The notes beneath the pieces were generated by a model. It was given only the letters and a program-made list of their open reading frames with translations. It searched no databases and was not told where the DNA came from. Made by a program: the position numbers and the translations under genes. From Candidatus Aenigmatarchaeota archaeon (GTDB lineage: Archaea; Aenigmatarchaeota; Aenigmatarchaeia; QMZP01; QMZT01), in contig JAGMCY010000007.1 in assembly GCA_023128965.1 (NCBI GenBank), forward strand, positions 1 through 12,395: a DNA stretch of 12,395 bases, given 5' to 3'. Position 1 is the first letter of the stretch. Every line of letters begins with the position of its first letter. Positions 5,986-12,395 of the stretch are shown piece after piece.

Positions 5986-7386
5986 ATGAATTTGCGAAAG
6001 ATTTACGAATATTACTCGAGGGAGGACGTGAAGAAATTCATTTTTGAATTCAGTAAAAACAGAGAAGTAACAGGTGTATTCAGGAGTGGAGGTTTCTCCC
6101 AAAGACCCAATGTCATACAATATCCTGACGACATTCTAGCGATGGCTAAAACAGGAATAATCGAATTCCACGGTTCGCTCGAGCACTGGTCGCAGCCCAT
6201 GAACCTTAAATCAGACAACTACGAGCAACTAAGGACGGGCTGGGATTTGATCCTTGATGTAGACTGCAAACTGTTCGAGCACGGGAAAATTGCTAGCGAA
6301 GCCTTTCTGCGGGGCATCAGGAGACATGAAATAAATAACGCTTCTATTAAATTTACTGGAGGCACAGGGTTTCACATAGGTATACCATGGGAATCGTTTC
6401 CAAAAGAAATAGACTATAAATCAACTGTCAAAAAATATCCTGATTTAGCAAGAATAATAGCTAGATACTTGAAGGAATTTGTCAGGGAAAGGTTTGAAAG
6501 GAATATTTTAAAACAATTTTCTGTCGAAGACCTTTCTCATCAAGTTAACAAGCCAATTGGGGAAATCTTCACGGAAGATGGAATCGATCCATTTCAAATT
6601 GTTGATGTTGATCCTATCCTTATATCCCCTAGACATTTTTTCAGACTCCCATACTCACTTAATAGGAAAACATTTTTGGTATCCGTTCCCATAAAACACG
6701 GTGACCTCGAAAACTTCAAAAAAATGGATGCAAAACCTGAAGGTTTGAAGGTTAGCGAAGGATTTTTAGATAGACATGAAGAGGGAGAAGCAAACACACT
6801 TGTTATTCAAGCTTCTGAATGGTGGGGAAGAATAAGCCGCAGTGAGAAGGACAAAATACTGGACAAGGAATTTGAAAGGGCAAGGAAAAGAGGCTTTTAT
6901 TGGATAAAGCGTGCTGAGATCAAGAAATTCAAAAAAACGGGAATAAAGGGAGAAATCAAAACATCTGTTTCGAAAAAACTCTTCCCACCATGTATAAAAA
7001 ATATATCAAAAGGTTTGCCTGACGGAAGGAAAAGATCATTATTTGTTCTTATCAATTTCCTCAGATCTTCTAATTGGACATGGGAAGATATAGAGAAATA
7101 CATTTTTGAATGGAACGAGAACAACAAACCGCCTCTGAGAGAGAACTTGATTCGTTCGCACATAAGATGGAGTCGAAACAGAAATGAGTCCATTCCGCCT
7201 CCCAACTGCTTTAAAGATGATGCTAAAGAAGAAGGATATTACAAGGATTTTGATGTATGTGAACCCGATAACAGATGTAAAGCTATAAAAAATCCTGTTA
7301 CCTACGCTAGGAGCATGATTAAAAAAGGAAAAATTAGAAAATCGCCTTCTAAACAAAGAACCAGCAGTACGCGAAAAGGAGGATAA
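5986..7386 (+). CDS. Fused archaeal DNA primase (PriS-like catalytic + PriL-like Fe-S domain)
   Basis: Predicted to make primers for DNA replication as one 466-residue chain. Residues ~1-300 form an archaeo-eukaryotic primase core: the metal-binding motif LILDVDC with Asp91 and Asp93; the second motif KFTGGTGFHIGI with His130; an acidic VDVD (206-209) likely giving the third carboxylate; and HFFRLPYSLNRKT (217-229), the arginine/serine-rich motif that binds nucleotide. Residues ~325-445 resemble the PriL C-terminal domain, with four spaced cysteines (Cys336, Cys408, Cys425, Cys431) of the kind that hold the [4Fe-4S] cluster, plus the FPPCIKNISKGLPDGRKR pattern. The large PriL N-terminal scaffold is absent. 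Such fusions are known in DPANN archaea. By eye the gene is more AT-rich than the flanking genes. The basic tail (450-466) is coded within the overlap with the convergent transporter gene. A viral or plasmid origin is an alternative. Confidence 0.85.
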   Translation: MNLRKIYEYYSREDVKKFIFEFSKNREVTGVFRSGGFSQRPNVIQYPDDILAMAKTGIIEFHGSLEHWSQPMNLKSDNYEQLRTGWDLILDVDCKLFEHGKIASEAFLRGIRRHEINNASIKFTGGTGFHIGIPWESFPKEIDYKSTVKKYPDLARIIARYLKEFVRERFERNILKQFSVEDLSHQVNKPIGEIFTEDGIDPFQIVDVDPILISPRHFFRLPYSLNRKTFLVSVPIKHGDLENFKKMDAKPEGLKVSEGFLDRHEEGEANTLVIQASEWWGRISRSEKDKILDKEFERARKRGFYWIKRAEIKKFKKTGIKGEIKTSVSKKLFPPCIKNISKGLPDGRKRSLFVLINFLRSSNWTWEDIEKYIFEWNENNKPPLRENLIRSHIRWSRNRNESIPPPNCFKDDAKEEGYYKDFDVCEPDNRCKAIKNPVTYARSMIKKGKIRKSPSKQRTSSTRKGG

Positions 7387-8677
7387 TCGCGAAAAAGGTC
7401 GGGAGAAGTCCAGCCTTGAACATCTCTTTTGTTTTTATCTTCCCAACCTCGTGGACTATCGCATTCGGAGCGGTTCCGGGAGGAGCTAGAAAAGTCATGC
7501 TCACCGCGATCGCCACAGGCACAACCAAGACCTGGGCAGGGATTCCAAGGGTTGAGGACAACCCGGTCAGGACAGGGATGAACATAGCGGCAGTCGCTGT
7601 GTTCTGTATGAATTGCGTGACGGCGAGGACAAGTATAACGAAAGAGAACGCTATCAGGGCTGGGGTTGTCAGGCCGGTGAAGGCGAGAAACACGTTAGCG
7701 ATCCAGGTTGTCGCTCCTGTTATCTCTAGCGAATGACCGATCGAGACCGCCCCGGCTATCAGGATAAGCGTGCCCCAGCTCGTCACCCTCTCGAAATACC
7801 TCCAGTCGTAAACGAAGAGGAACATGAGAAGACCCCCTGCCAAACCGATAACTATGGCGGGCAGGTTATGGAGAGGGGATGTGATCCAGAGGAGCATGGT
7901 TAATATTATTATCAACCCCGCCTTTTTCTCCTCTTTCTTGACAGGGCCAAGGTCGGAGACCAGTTTTTTCTCTATCCTCTCGTGTTTCGGCTTGAAATAA
8001 ATCATGAAGGAAACGTAAAGTAAGAACAACATTACGAGAGCGAACGGAAGCGCAGCAACCATCCATTCGTAAAACCCCCAACCTAGGGCTTCTGTGGCTA
8101 TCATGTTTGGTGGCGTACCTATCAACAAACCCGCTCCCCCGATGTTCGCGGCGAAAGCGATTCCTAGGAGAATGCATTTGTTGTCCATCCGAACCTTATG
8201 CATTATGTGAAGGGCGACGGGGAGCATCAAGAGCGTGGTGGTCGTGTTCGAAATGATCATCGAGAGGAAGCCCGTGATCACGATCAACCCTATCAACACC
8301 GCGTTCTCGGAGTGCGAATTTTTGAGTATTTTATAAGCGATTCGCTTGTCAAGGCCTGACCTAGTTAAGCCGGCAGCCAGGAAAAAGCCTATGATTATAA
8401 GGAATACGACAGTGCTCCCTAGACCGTAAAGGGAATCAGGGAGCGAAACACTCCCTGAAAACGCGAGCATTAACATCGCGAGGAAAGCGGTGACAGGAAG
8501 CGGTATCAATTCAGTCGCCCATAAGTAGATGCTTATCAGGAATATCGCTATGACAGTGAACCCTTGAAAGGAGAGTTCAGAAGGCAGAAGATTAAAAGAA
8601 ACCACGGATATGTAAAAAAGGAGAATTATAACAATAGGGATAATCCTTAGAAAAATTTTCGCGAATCGCTTCCTCAT
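7349..8677 (-). CDS. DASS/SLC13-family sodium-coupled anion transporter
   Basis: Integral membrane protein of 442 residues with about 11 hydrophobic segments. It belongs to the divalent anion:Na+ symporter family (dicarboxylates, citrate, sulfate or phosphate); the substrate cannot be assigned. The first re-entrant hairpin carries Ser143-Asn144-Thr145 (MIISNTTTTLL), followed by LLIGTPPNMIA (184-194). The second carries QFIQNTATAA with Gln358-Asn359-Thr360, where the family usually has Ser-Asn-Thr, followed by APPGTAPNAIV (398-408). WGTLILIAGA (301-310) is also typical. It begins 19 bases after the stop of the 56-residue Cys-rich gene, so co-transcription is likely. Its 3' end overlaps the convergent primase gene by 38 bases. 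ArsB/NhaD-type members of the wider IT superfamily are a less likely alternative. Confidence 0.9.
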   Translation of the reverse strand: MRKRFAKIFLRIIPIVIILLFYISVVSFNLLPSELSFQGFTVIAIFLISIYLWATELIPLPVTAFLAMLMLAFSGSVSLPDSLYGLGSTVVFLIIIGFFLAAGLTRSGLDKRIAYKILKNSHSENAVLIGLIVITGFLSMIISNTTTTLLMLPVALHIMHKVRMDNKCILLGIAFAANIGGAGLLIGTPPNMIATEALGWGFYEWMVAALPFALVMLFLLYVSFMIYFKPKHERIEKKLVSDLGPVKKEEKKAGLIIILTMLLWITSPLHNLPAIVIGLAGGLLMFLFVYDWRYFERVTSWGTLILIAGAVSIGHSLEITGATTWIANVFLAFTGLTTPALIAFSFVILVLAVTQFIQNTATAAMFIPVLTGLSSTLGIPAQVLVVPVAIAVSMTFLAPPGTAPNAIVHEVGKIKTKEMFKAGLLPTFFAIILLFAYCWFFV

Positions 8678-8696
8678 ATATAATTATTTTCCTGCC

Positions 8697-8867
8697 CTAA
8701 ATATAATAGCTTGGCCAGCAGAAACCCCAGTGCACACATTCCCCGATACCTTCCAAAGTTTTCACGCAGCAGTCTTTGCACATCTTTTTATCGTTTTTCT
8801 TGCAGGTAACGATCACTGGGAATTCAGCTCTTTTGCCGCACCCGCTGCATATTCTTTTCCTTGCCAT
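8697..8867 (-). CDS. 56-residue Cys-rich (8 Cys) probable zinc-binding protein
   Basis: Small unrecognised protein beginning MARKRICSGCGKRAEF. It has eight cysteines in 56 residues: CSGC (7-10), Cys22, CKDCC (30, 33, 34), Cys44 and Cys50, plus His46. CxxC paired with Cys22 and CxxCC suggests two interleaved metal sites, like a treble clef, B-box or double zinc ribbon. The C-terminus is aromatic (HWGFCWPSYYI). The frame is supported by ATG and TAG bounding a dense Cys pattern, and by its fit between the neighbouring genes. A TATA-like TTATTTATG lies at 8905-8913, about 40 bases upstream. It sits between a 37-residue zinc ribbon and the transporter. The role is unknown; metal-dependent RNA or protein binding is a guess. 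Confidence 0.7.
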   Translation of the reverse strand: MARKRICSGCGKRAEFPVIVTCKKNDKKMCKDCCVKTLEGIGECVHWGFCWPSYYI

Positions 8868-8928
8868 GATATCTCGAAATTTTTTACTATAATTAGAACC
8901 AAAACATAAATAATTAACGTGTGATCGC
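8868..8928 (-). promoter_or_regulatory. AT-rich gap with probable promoter for the Cys-rich gene
   Basis: On the minus strand this 61-base gap contains GTTAATTATTTATG (TATA-like at 8905-8913), predicting a transcript start near 8884 and a leader of about 17 bases. The rest is AT-rich with no clear Shine-Dalgarno site and no stem-loop that I can support. Confidence 0.35.
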
Positions 8929-9042
8929 CTATTTCAATTTCTCCAGCCTCACGGAACCACACTTCGGGCATACCTTAGTGGCGGGCTCCATTATGATAGG
9001 CTTCCCTTCCCACCCGCACTGCAAACAGTGAAATTTGGCCAT
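8929..9042 (-). CDS. 37-residue zinc-ribbon protein
   Basis: A tiny protein (MAKFHCLQCGWEGKP...) with two CxxC knuckles: CLQC (6-9) and CPKC (25-28), each followed by Gly, 15 residues apart. This is a complete rubredoxin-like or zinc-ribbon fold with almost nothing else, and it ends VRLEKLK. Stand-alone ribbons of this size are common in archaea and are often annotated as hypothetical zinc-ribbon or RNA-binding proteins. It lies 28 bases downstream of the DRG GTPase stop on the same strand, so it is probably co-transcribed with it. A TAAATTTAAG stretch just upstream could alternatively give it its own leaderless start. Confidence in coding rests on the motif spacing and tight gene packing. 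Confidence 0.75.
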   Translation of the reverse strand: MAKFHCLQCGWEGKPIIMEPATKVCPKCGSVRLEKLK

Positions 9043-9070
9043 AATTCTTATTCAAATCGCTAGCTTAAAT

Positions 9071-10141
9071 TTATTCCATATGGAGTTCGACCATATCCCC
9101 GTCCTTCAAAATCCTCTCCCCTCCAACTTTCTGCCCATCGAACTTCGCTGAAGGTCCCCAGATCCTCGCGTATTCGAGATTTCTTTCAAAATCCTTGTGT
9201 ATACTCTCCGCTACATCGCGCACTTTTGAGCCCTTTCGTATTATGAGGGGTTTACCCATATCGGGAGGTTTCCTAATCTTCTTCATGTAAATACGCATCA
9301 GCTCGAGCATCTCCCATATCTCCTTTTTCAAATCCTCGATCCCCTCCCCCCTCAAGGAGGATACCTGAAGGAATCCCTTTGGAAGGGAATTCCTCTGCAC
9401 CTTCGAGAGGAGATCAACCTTGTTGTAAATAACGATCTTTTTCACGTAAACCCTGTTCTTTGAAGTGGCGTCTAACAATTTCTCGAGAGTGACGTCTTCC
9501 CTTATTAAGACGTCAGCGTTATGAATGCCTCTCTCATTTACAACCAGTTGAACCATCTTCTTGTCTATGTGTTTGAGTTTCACAGTTGAACTGACCTTTA
9601 TCCCTCCCCTCTCCGTTTTCTTTATCAAAACCTTCGGTTTCTCTTCATTCAGCCTGAAACCCGAATCGTACAATTCCTTCTCTATAACCTTGATCTGCTC
9701 CGGTTTGTCTACCATTATCAGGATGAGGTCGGCGTTTCGAACGAAGGAGAGTATTTCCCTGCCTCTTCCCTTCCCGGATGACGCCCCGGAAACTATTCCG
9801 GGTATGTCGAGTATTTGAATGCGGGCGAAATTGTATTTCATAACCCCAGGTATCACGTCTAATGTGGTGAAGTCGTAATCCCCTGTCTTGGATTCAGCGG
9901 ATGTTATCTGGTTCATGAGCGTGGATTTCCCAACAGAAGGGAATCCCACGAGGAGGACGGTCGCATCCCCGGATTTGCGCAGGGAGAGCGCTTTTCCTTT
10001 ACCTGTTTTTTTCTTTTCAATACCTTCTCTTAACCTGGCGAGCTTCGCCTTTAACCGGCCTATATGGTATTGCGTTGCCTTGTTATATTTCGTATTGCGA
10101 ATTTCCTCCTCTATTCTCTTGATCTCTCCCTGCCTTTCCAT
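9071..10141 (-). CDS. DRG/Rbg-family GTPase with TGS domain
   Basis: Translation-associated Obg-superfamily GTPase, the archaeal relative of eukaryotic DRG1/DRG2 (Rbg1/Rbg2). The 356-residue protein has the DRG-type basic helical N-terminus (KYNKATQYHIGRLKAKLARL, 18-37), G1 GFPSVGKST (66-74), G2 FTTLD (91-95), G3 DIPG (112-115) and a glycine-rich stretch, the S5D2L-like insert (~150-235), G4 NKVD (240-243) and G5 SSLRG (261-265). A C-terminal TGS domain (~285-356, ending KDGDMVELHM) follows. All GTP-binding residues look intact and the length is typical. It likely binds ribosomes or ribosome-associated factors. It is divergent from the antiporter across a 40-base gap and is followed closely by the 37-residue zinc ribbon. 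Confidence 0.94.
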   Translation of the reverse strand: MERQGEIKRIEEEIRNTKYNKATQYHIGRLKAKLARLREGIEKKKTGKGKALSLRKSGDATVLLVGFPSVGKSTLMNQITSAESKTGDYDFTTLDVIPGVMKYNFARIQILDIPGIVSGASSGKGRGREILSFVRNADLILIMVDKPEQIKVIEKELYDSGFRLNEEKPKVLIKKTERGGIKVSSTVKLKHIDKKMVQLVVNERGIHNADVLIREDVTLEKLLDATSKNRVYVKKIVIYNKVDLLSKVQRNSLPKGFLQVSSLRGEGIEDLKKEIWEMLELMRIYMKKIRKPPDMGKPLIIRKGSKVRDVAESIHKDFERNLEYARIWGPSAKFDGQKVGGERILKDGDMVELHME

Positions 10142-10181
10142 ATTAAACCCTTTTTTTATTTATGGATTATTAAAATATAAT
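10142..10181. promoter_or_regulatory. Divergent promoter region between DRG GTPase and antiporter
   Basis: This 40-base gap is almost entirely A/T. On the minus strand TTATATTTTA (about 10170-10179) lies roughly 33 bases before the GTPase ATG. On the plus strand the T-rich TTTATTTATG (10154-10163) lies roughly 25 bases before the antiporter ATG. Neither gene has a Shine-Dalgarno site here, so both mRNAs are probably leaderless or nearly so. Confidence 0.45.
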
Positions 10182-11828
10182 ATGCCTTTACCGATTTTAT
10201 TCGATCTCGGACTCATAATCTTCATTTCAGCGATCCTCGCTTATTTTGCAAAGATGCTGAGACAACCGCTCATAGTGGCTTACGTGTTGGCGGGTGTGAT
10301 TGTCGGGCCGGTGGGACTGGGGTTGATAACCAACACAGAGGAAATCGCATTGCTTTCGGAACTCGGGATAGTTTTCCTCCTTTTTTCTGTTGGACTGGAG
10401 ATAGACTTCAGGAGGTTAAGGCACGTGGGTTTCGTCGCCTTTATGGGCGGAACCATACAGGTTGTCCTCACGTTCTTGCTGGGTTTTGCCGTTGCAATGC
10501 TTTTCGGGATGACCAACATCCTCGGTATCTATATCGGCTTGCTGCTCGCATTATCGAGTACGATGATAGTTGCCAAAATCCTGGCGGACAGGGACGAGCT
10601 GAACACGTTACATGGAAGGATAATGCTCGGGATTCTCCTGCTCCAGGACATCGTAGCGGTTATAGCCCTTCCGTTCCTCAGAAATATCGATTCCCTGTTT
10701 TCGCTGGAATTTGCCGGCTCCATCGTCCTGAGAGGTTTAGGGCTCTTCGCGATAGCGATCCTCCTCAACAGATTCTTCTTTCCGCGGATATTGGATTACG
10801 CAGCAGAAAAACACGAGGTCCTCTTCCTAACAGCCATTGCGAACTGTTTCTTCTTCATAGGAGCCTCCTACATCCTTGGATTTTCCATCGCGATCGGAGG
10901 GTTCATAGCAGGACTTTCCATGGCGAACTTCCCTTACAACATAGAGATCGCAGGCGAAGTACACTCGCTCAGGGATTTTTTTTCCATAGTTTTCTTTTCC
11001 AGCCTGGGTATGCAGCTGAATTTCTGGGTTATACAGGGCATGTTCCCCCTGTTCATAACACTTCTGCTCCTCGTCATGTTGTTGAAGCCCGTAATACTCA
11101 CTGTTATCTACCTCTTCCTTGGTTACGGAGGACGAACTTCCGGATACGTGGGTCTCGGGATGGGGCAGGCGAGCGAGTTTATGTTCATAATAGCTGCGGA
11201 GATGTTCCTGATAGGGAGCATAACCCATGATTTCTATTCCTTCCTTATCAGCATAGTGGTTGTTTCCATCGTGATCACTCCTTACTTTGCGAGGGGGAGA
11301 GGCGTATTCTATGAGTTCTTCTCAAGGTTCAGGTTACCGAAGATCCACCACTTCATACACCCGAAGAGCATCCATGTGCTGGAAAACCCCCCGGATAAGA
11401 TCCTCGAAGACCACATAATATTGTTCGGAGCACACAGGATGGGGGAAAAGATCGTCCAGTACCTGAAGGACAGGGGGGAGAAACTGGTCGTGGTTGAGAG
11501 GGATCCTGAAATAGTGAAAAGCCTCTCCAGGAAGGGGATACACGTGAGATACGGGGACGCTGAAAACGAGGAGATACTGAAGAAGATTTTCCTCGCCAGG
11601 GCTAAGCTCTTAATACTAACCATACCCTATGCTGATGTCGCTTCCTTTGTGATCAGAAAGGCGAAGAGGTCCCACCCCCAGGTGAGGATTCTCGCCAGGG
11701 CGCACACGGAGGTGGATGCGGAAAGGCTTTACAAGGCAGGAGCGGACATAGTTATCATACCGGAATTCGTTTCGGCAGAGAAGATCGTGAAAAAGATCGA
11801 GCATTTCTTGAGAGAGAAAAAATTATGA
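10182..11828 (+). CDS. Kef-type (CPA2) cation/proton antiporter with C-terminal RCK_N domain
   Basis: Membrane exchanger of K+ or Na+ against H+, 548 residues with this start. Residues ~5-370 hold about 12-13 hydrophobic segments of the Na+/H+ exchanger fold, including LIVAYVLAGVIVGP (30-43), FLLFSVGLEIDFRRL (65-79) and the CPA2 ion-site pair Gln155-Asp156 in LLLQDIVAV. Residues ~409-525 form a Rossmann RCK_N (TrkA-N) domain, with GAHRMG (416-421) in place of the usual GxGxxG and an acidic Glu439 ending the second strand, as in NAD(H)-binding forms. No RCK_C domain follows. The frame stays open upstream to 9888, but that part lies inside the GTPase gene. ATG 10182 directly precedes the first membrane segment and was chosen for that reason. 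Its TGA overlaps the ksgA start (ATGA). Confidence 0.93.
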   Translation: MPLPILFDLGLIIFISAILAYFAKMLRQPLIVAYVLAGVIVGPVGLGLITNTEEIALLSELGIVFLLFSVGLEIDFRRLRHVGFVAFMGGTIQVVLTFLLGFAVAMLFGMTNILGIYIGLLLALSSTMIVAKILADRDELNTLHGRIMLGILLLQDIVAVIALPFLRNIDSLFSLEFAGSIVLRGLGLFAIAILLNRFFFPRILDYAAEKHEVLFLTAIANCFFFIGASYILGFSIAIGGFIAGLSMANFPYNIEIAGEVHSLRDFFSIVFFSSLGMQLNFWVIQGMFPLFITLLLLVMLLKPVILTVIYLFLGYGGRTSGYVGLGMGQASEFMFIIAAEMFLIGSITHDFYSFLISIVVVSIVITPYFARGRGVFYEFFSRFRLPKIHHFIHPKSIHVLENPPDKILEDHIILFGAHRMGEKIVQYLKDRGEKLVVVERDPEIVKSLSRKGIHVRYGDAENEEILKKIFLARAKLLILTIPYADVASFVIRKAKRSHPQVRILARAHTEVDAERLYKAGADIVIIPEFVSAEKIVKKIEHFLREKKL

Positions 11829-12395
11829 TTTCCAAAAAGTACGGGATAAAACCTGACCCTTCAAAGGATCAGCATTTCCTGACGAACCCAGATATTATAA
11901 AAAGGATAGTTTTGATTTCTGAGATAAAGCCAAAAGACAGGGTTCTGGAAATAGGGGCGGGTGTGGGGACTTTGACAGAACGCCTCGCTAAAACCAAAGC
12001 GAAAATAATCGCGGTTGAAATGGACAAGAGTTTCGAAAAAATCCTCAAGAAACTGAAACGCAAAAACCTCCGGATAATATATGAAAACATCCTCAGGGTT
12101 ATCGATAAAATCGACTTCAACAAAGTTGTTTCAAACACCCCCTATTCCATATGCGAACCACTTCTGAACAAGTTGTTTGGAAAGGATTTCTCCCTCGCCA
12201 CCCTCAGCATACCGGAAAAATTTTACAGGAGAATCTCCTCCAAACCAGGTGAAAAAAATTATTCCCTGCTCACCCTCAAAACAAACGCGTTTTTCAAGAT
12301 CCTTTTCAAGTTTAGGATTTCGAAAGATGATTTCTCCCCAAGGCCAAAGACGGAAACCGCGGTCGTTCTCTTGAAACCACTGTTAAAAACAGACT
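11825..12395 (+). CDS. ksgA: KsgA/Dim1 rRNA adenine dimethyltransferase, cut by window end
   Basis: SAM-dependent enzyme that dimethylates two adjacent adenines in helix 45 of 16S rRNA during small-subunit maturation. 190 residues are visible; the family is usually near 250-280. Visible motifs are DQHFL (15-19; usually GQNFL or GQHFL), SAM motif I LEIGAGVGTLTE (41-52), the acidic Glu65 after strand 2, the catalytic loop SNTPYS (103-108), and FSPRPKTETAVV (170-181). Two positions deviate: NTPY replaces the usual N[LIV]PY, and ENIL (87-90) replaces GDAL. The catalytic Asn104, Pro106 and Tyr107 are kept. The start ATG overlaps the antiporter stop by four bases, implying translational coupling. 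The ORF is open to the last base, so the C-terminal domain is only partly seen. Confidence 0.92.
   Translation, partial: MISKKYGIKPDPSKDQHFLTNPDIIKRIVLISEIKPKDRVLEIGAGVGTLTERLAKTKAKIIAVEMDKSFEKILKKLKRKNLRIIYENILRVIDKIDFNKVVSNTPYSICEPLLNKLFGKDFSLATLSIPEKFYRRISSKPGEKNYSLLTLKTNAFFKILFKFRISKDDFSPRPKTETAVVLLKPLLKTD

Noticed and set aside
5905..6120. Minus-strand 71-codon frame spanning the deacetylase/primase gap
   Set aside because: It crosses both promoters, and most of it is antisense to the conserved primase N-terminus.
7866..8177. Arg-rich minus-strand frame inside the transporter gene
   Set aside because: It is a frame-shifted shadow of the membrane-protein frame, with no recognisable protein features.
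9888..10181. 98-residue N-terminal extension of the antiporter
   Set aside because: It lies antisense within the conserved DRG GTPase gene, and the family-typical start falls at ATG 10182.
1..12395. Defence system, toxin-antitoxin pair, tRNA, rRNA or insertion sequence
   Set aside because: I looked on both strands and saw no nuclease, transposase, cloverleaf or terminal inverted repeats that would support one.

Overview
This window looks like chromosomal DNA from an archaeon, most likely a small-genome DPANN-type lineage. The archaeal evidence is the ThrRS with the archaeal N-terminal editing domain, a DRG-type GTPase with a TGS domain, TTTAWATA-like TATA boxes and very short leaders. The DPANN suggestion rests mainly on one gene: a single-polypeptide DNA primase that joins a PriS-like catalytic half to a PriL-like four-cysteine C-terminal half. 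Such fusions are known from Nanoarchaeum and relatives. The lineage call is inference. Coding density is very high and no non-coding stretch exceeds about 110 bases.

Layout. (1) Positions 1-2000 hold an AT-rich pair of unrecognised minus-strand genes: a partial zinc-ribbon protein with an internal 63-bp tandem repeat, and a 359-residue helical, TPR-like protein. Each has its own TATA-like promoter. (2) Positions 2015-5942 hold a minus-strand housekeeping run: deacetylase, ThrRS, adenylate kinase, nucleoside-diphosphate kinase. The last three are tightly packed (gaps of 14 and 6 bases). (3) The fused primase at 5986-7386 (+) starts from a 43-base divergent promoter region shared with the deacetylase. 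Its 3' end overlaps the next convergent gene by 38 bases. (4) Positions 7349-10141 (-) hold the DRG GTPase, a 37-residue zinc ribbon, a 56-residue Cys-rich protein and a DASS/SLC13 transporter, probably read in that order. (5) Positions 10182-12395 (+) hold a Kef-type cation/proton antiporter with an RCK domain, overlapping by four bases a KsgA/Dim1 rRNA dimethyltransferase that runs off the window.

How they fit together. Most genes are core: nucleotide balance (adk, ndk), tRNA charging, replication priming, ribosome biogenesis and translation GTPases, and ion and solute transport. I found no defence system, CRISPR array, RNA gene or insertion sequence. The parts least explained by known families are the 1-2000 pair and the two tiny zinc proteins beside the GTPase. 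Several recognised enzymes carry unusual motif residues: QNT in the transporter's second substrate hairpin, and NTPY and ENIL in KsgA.
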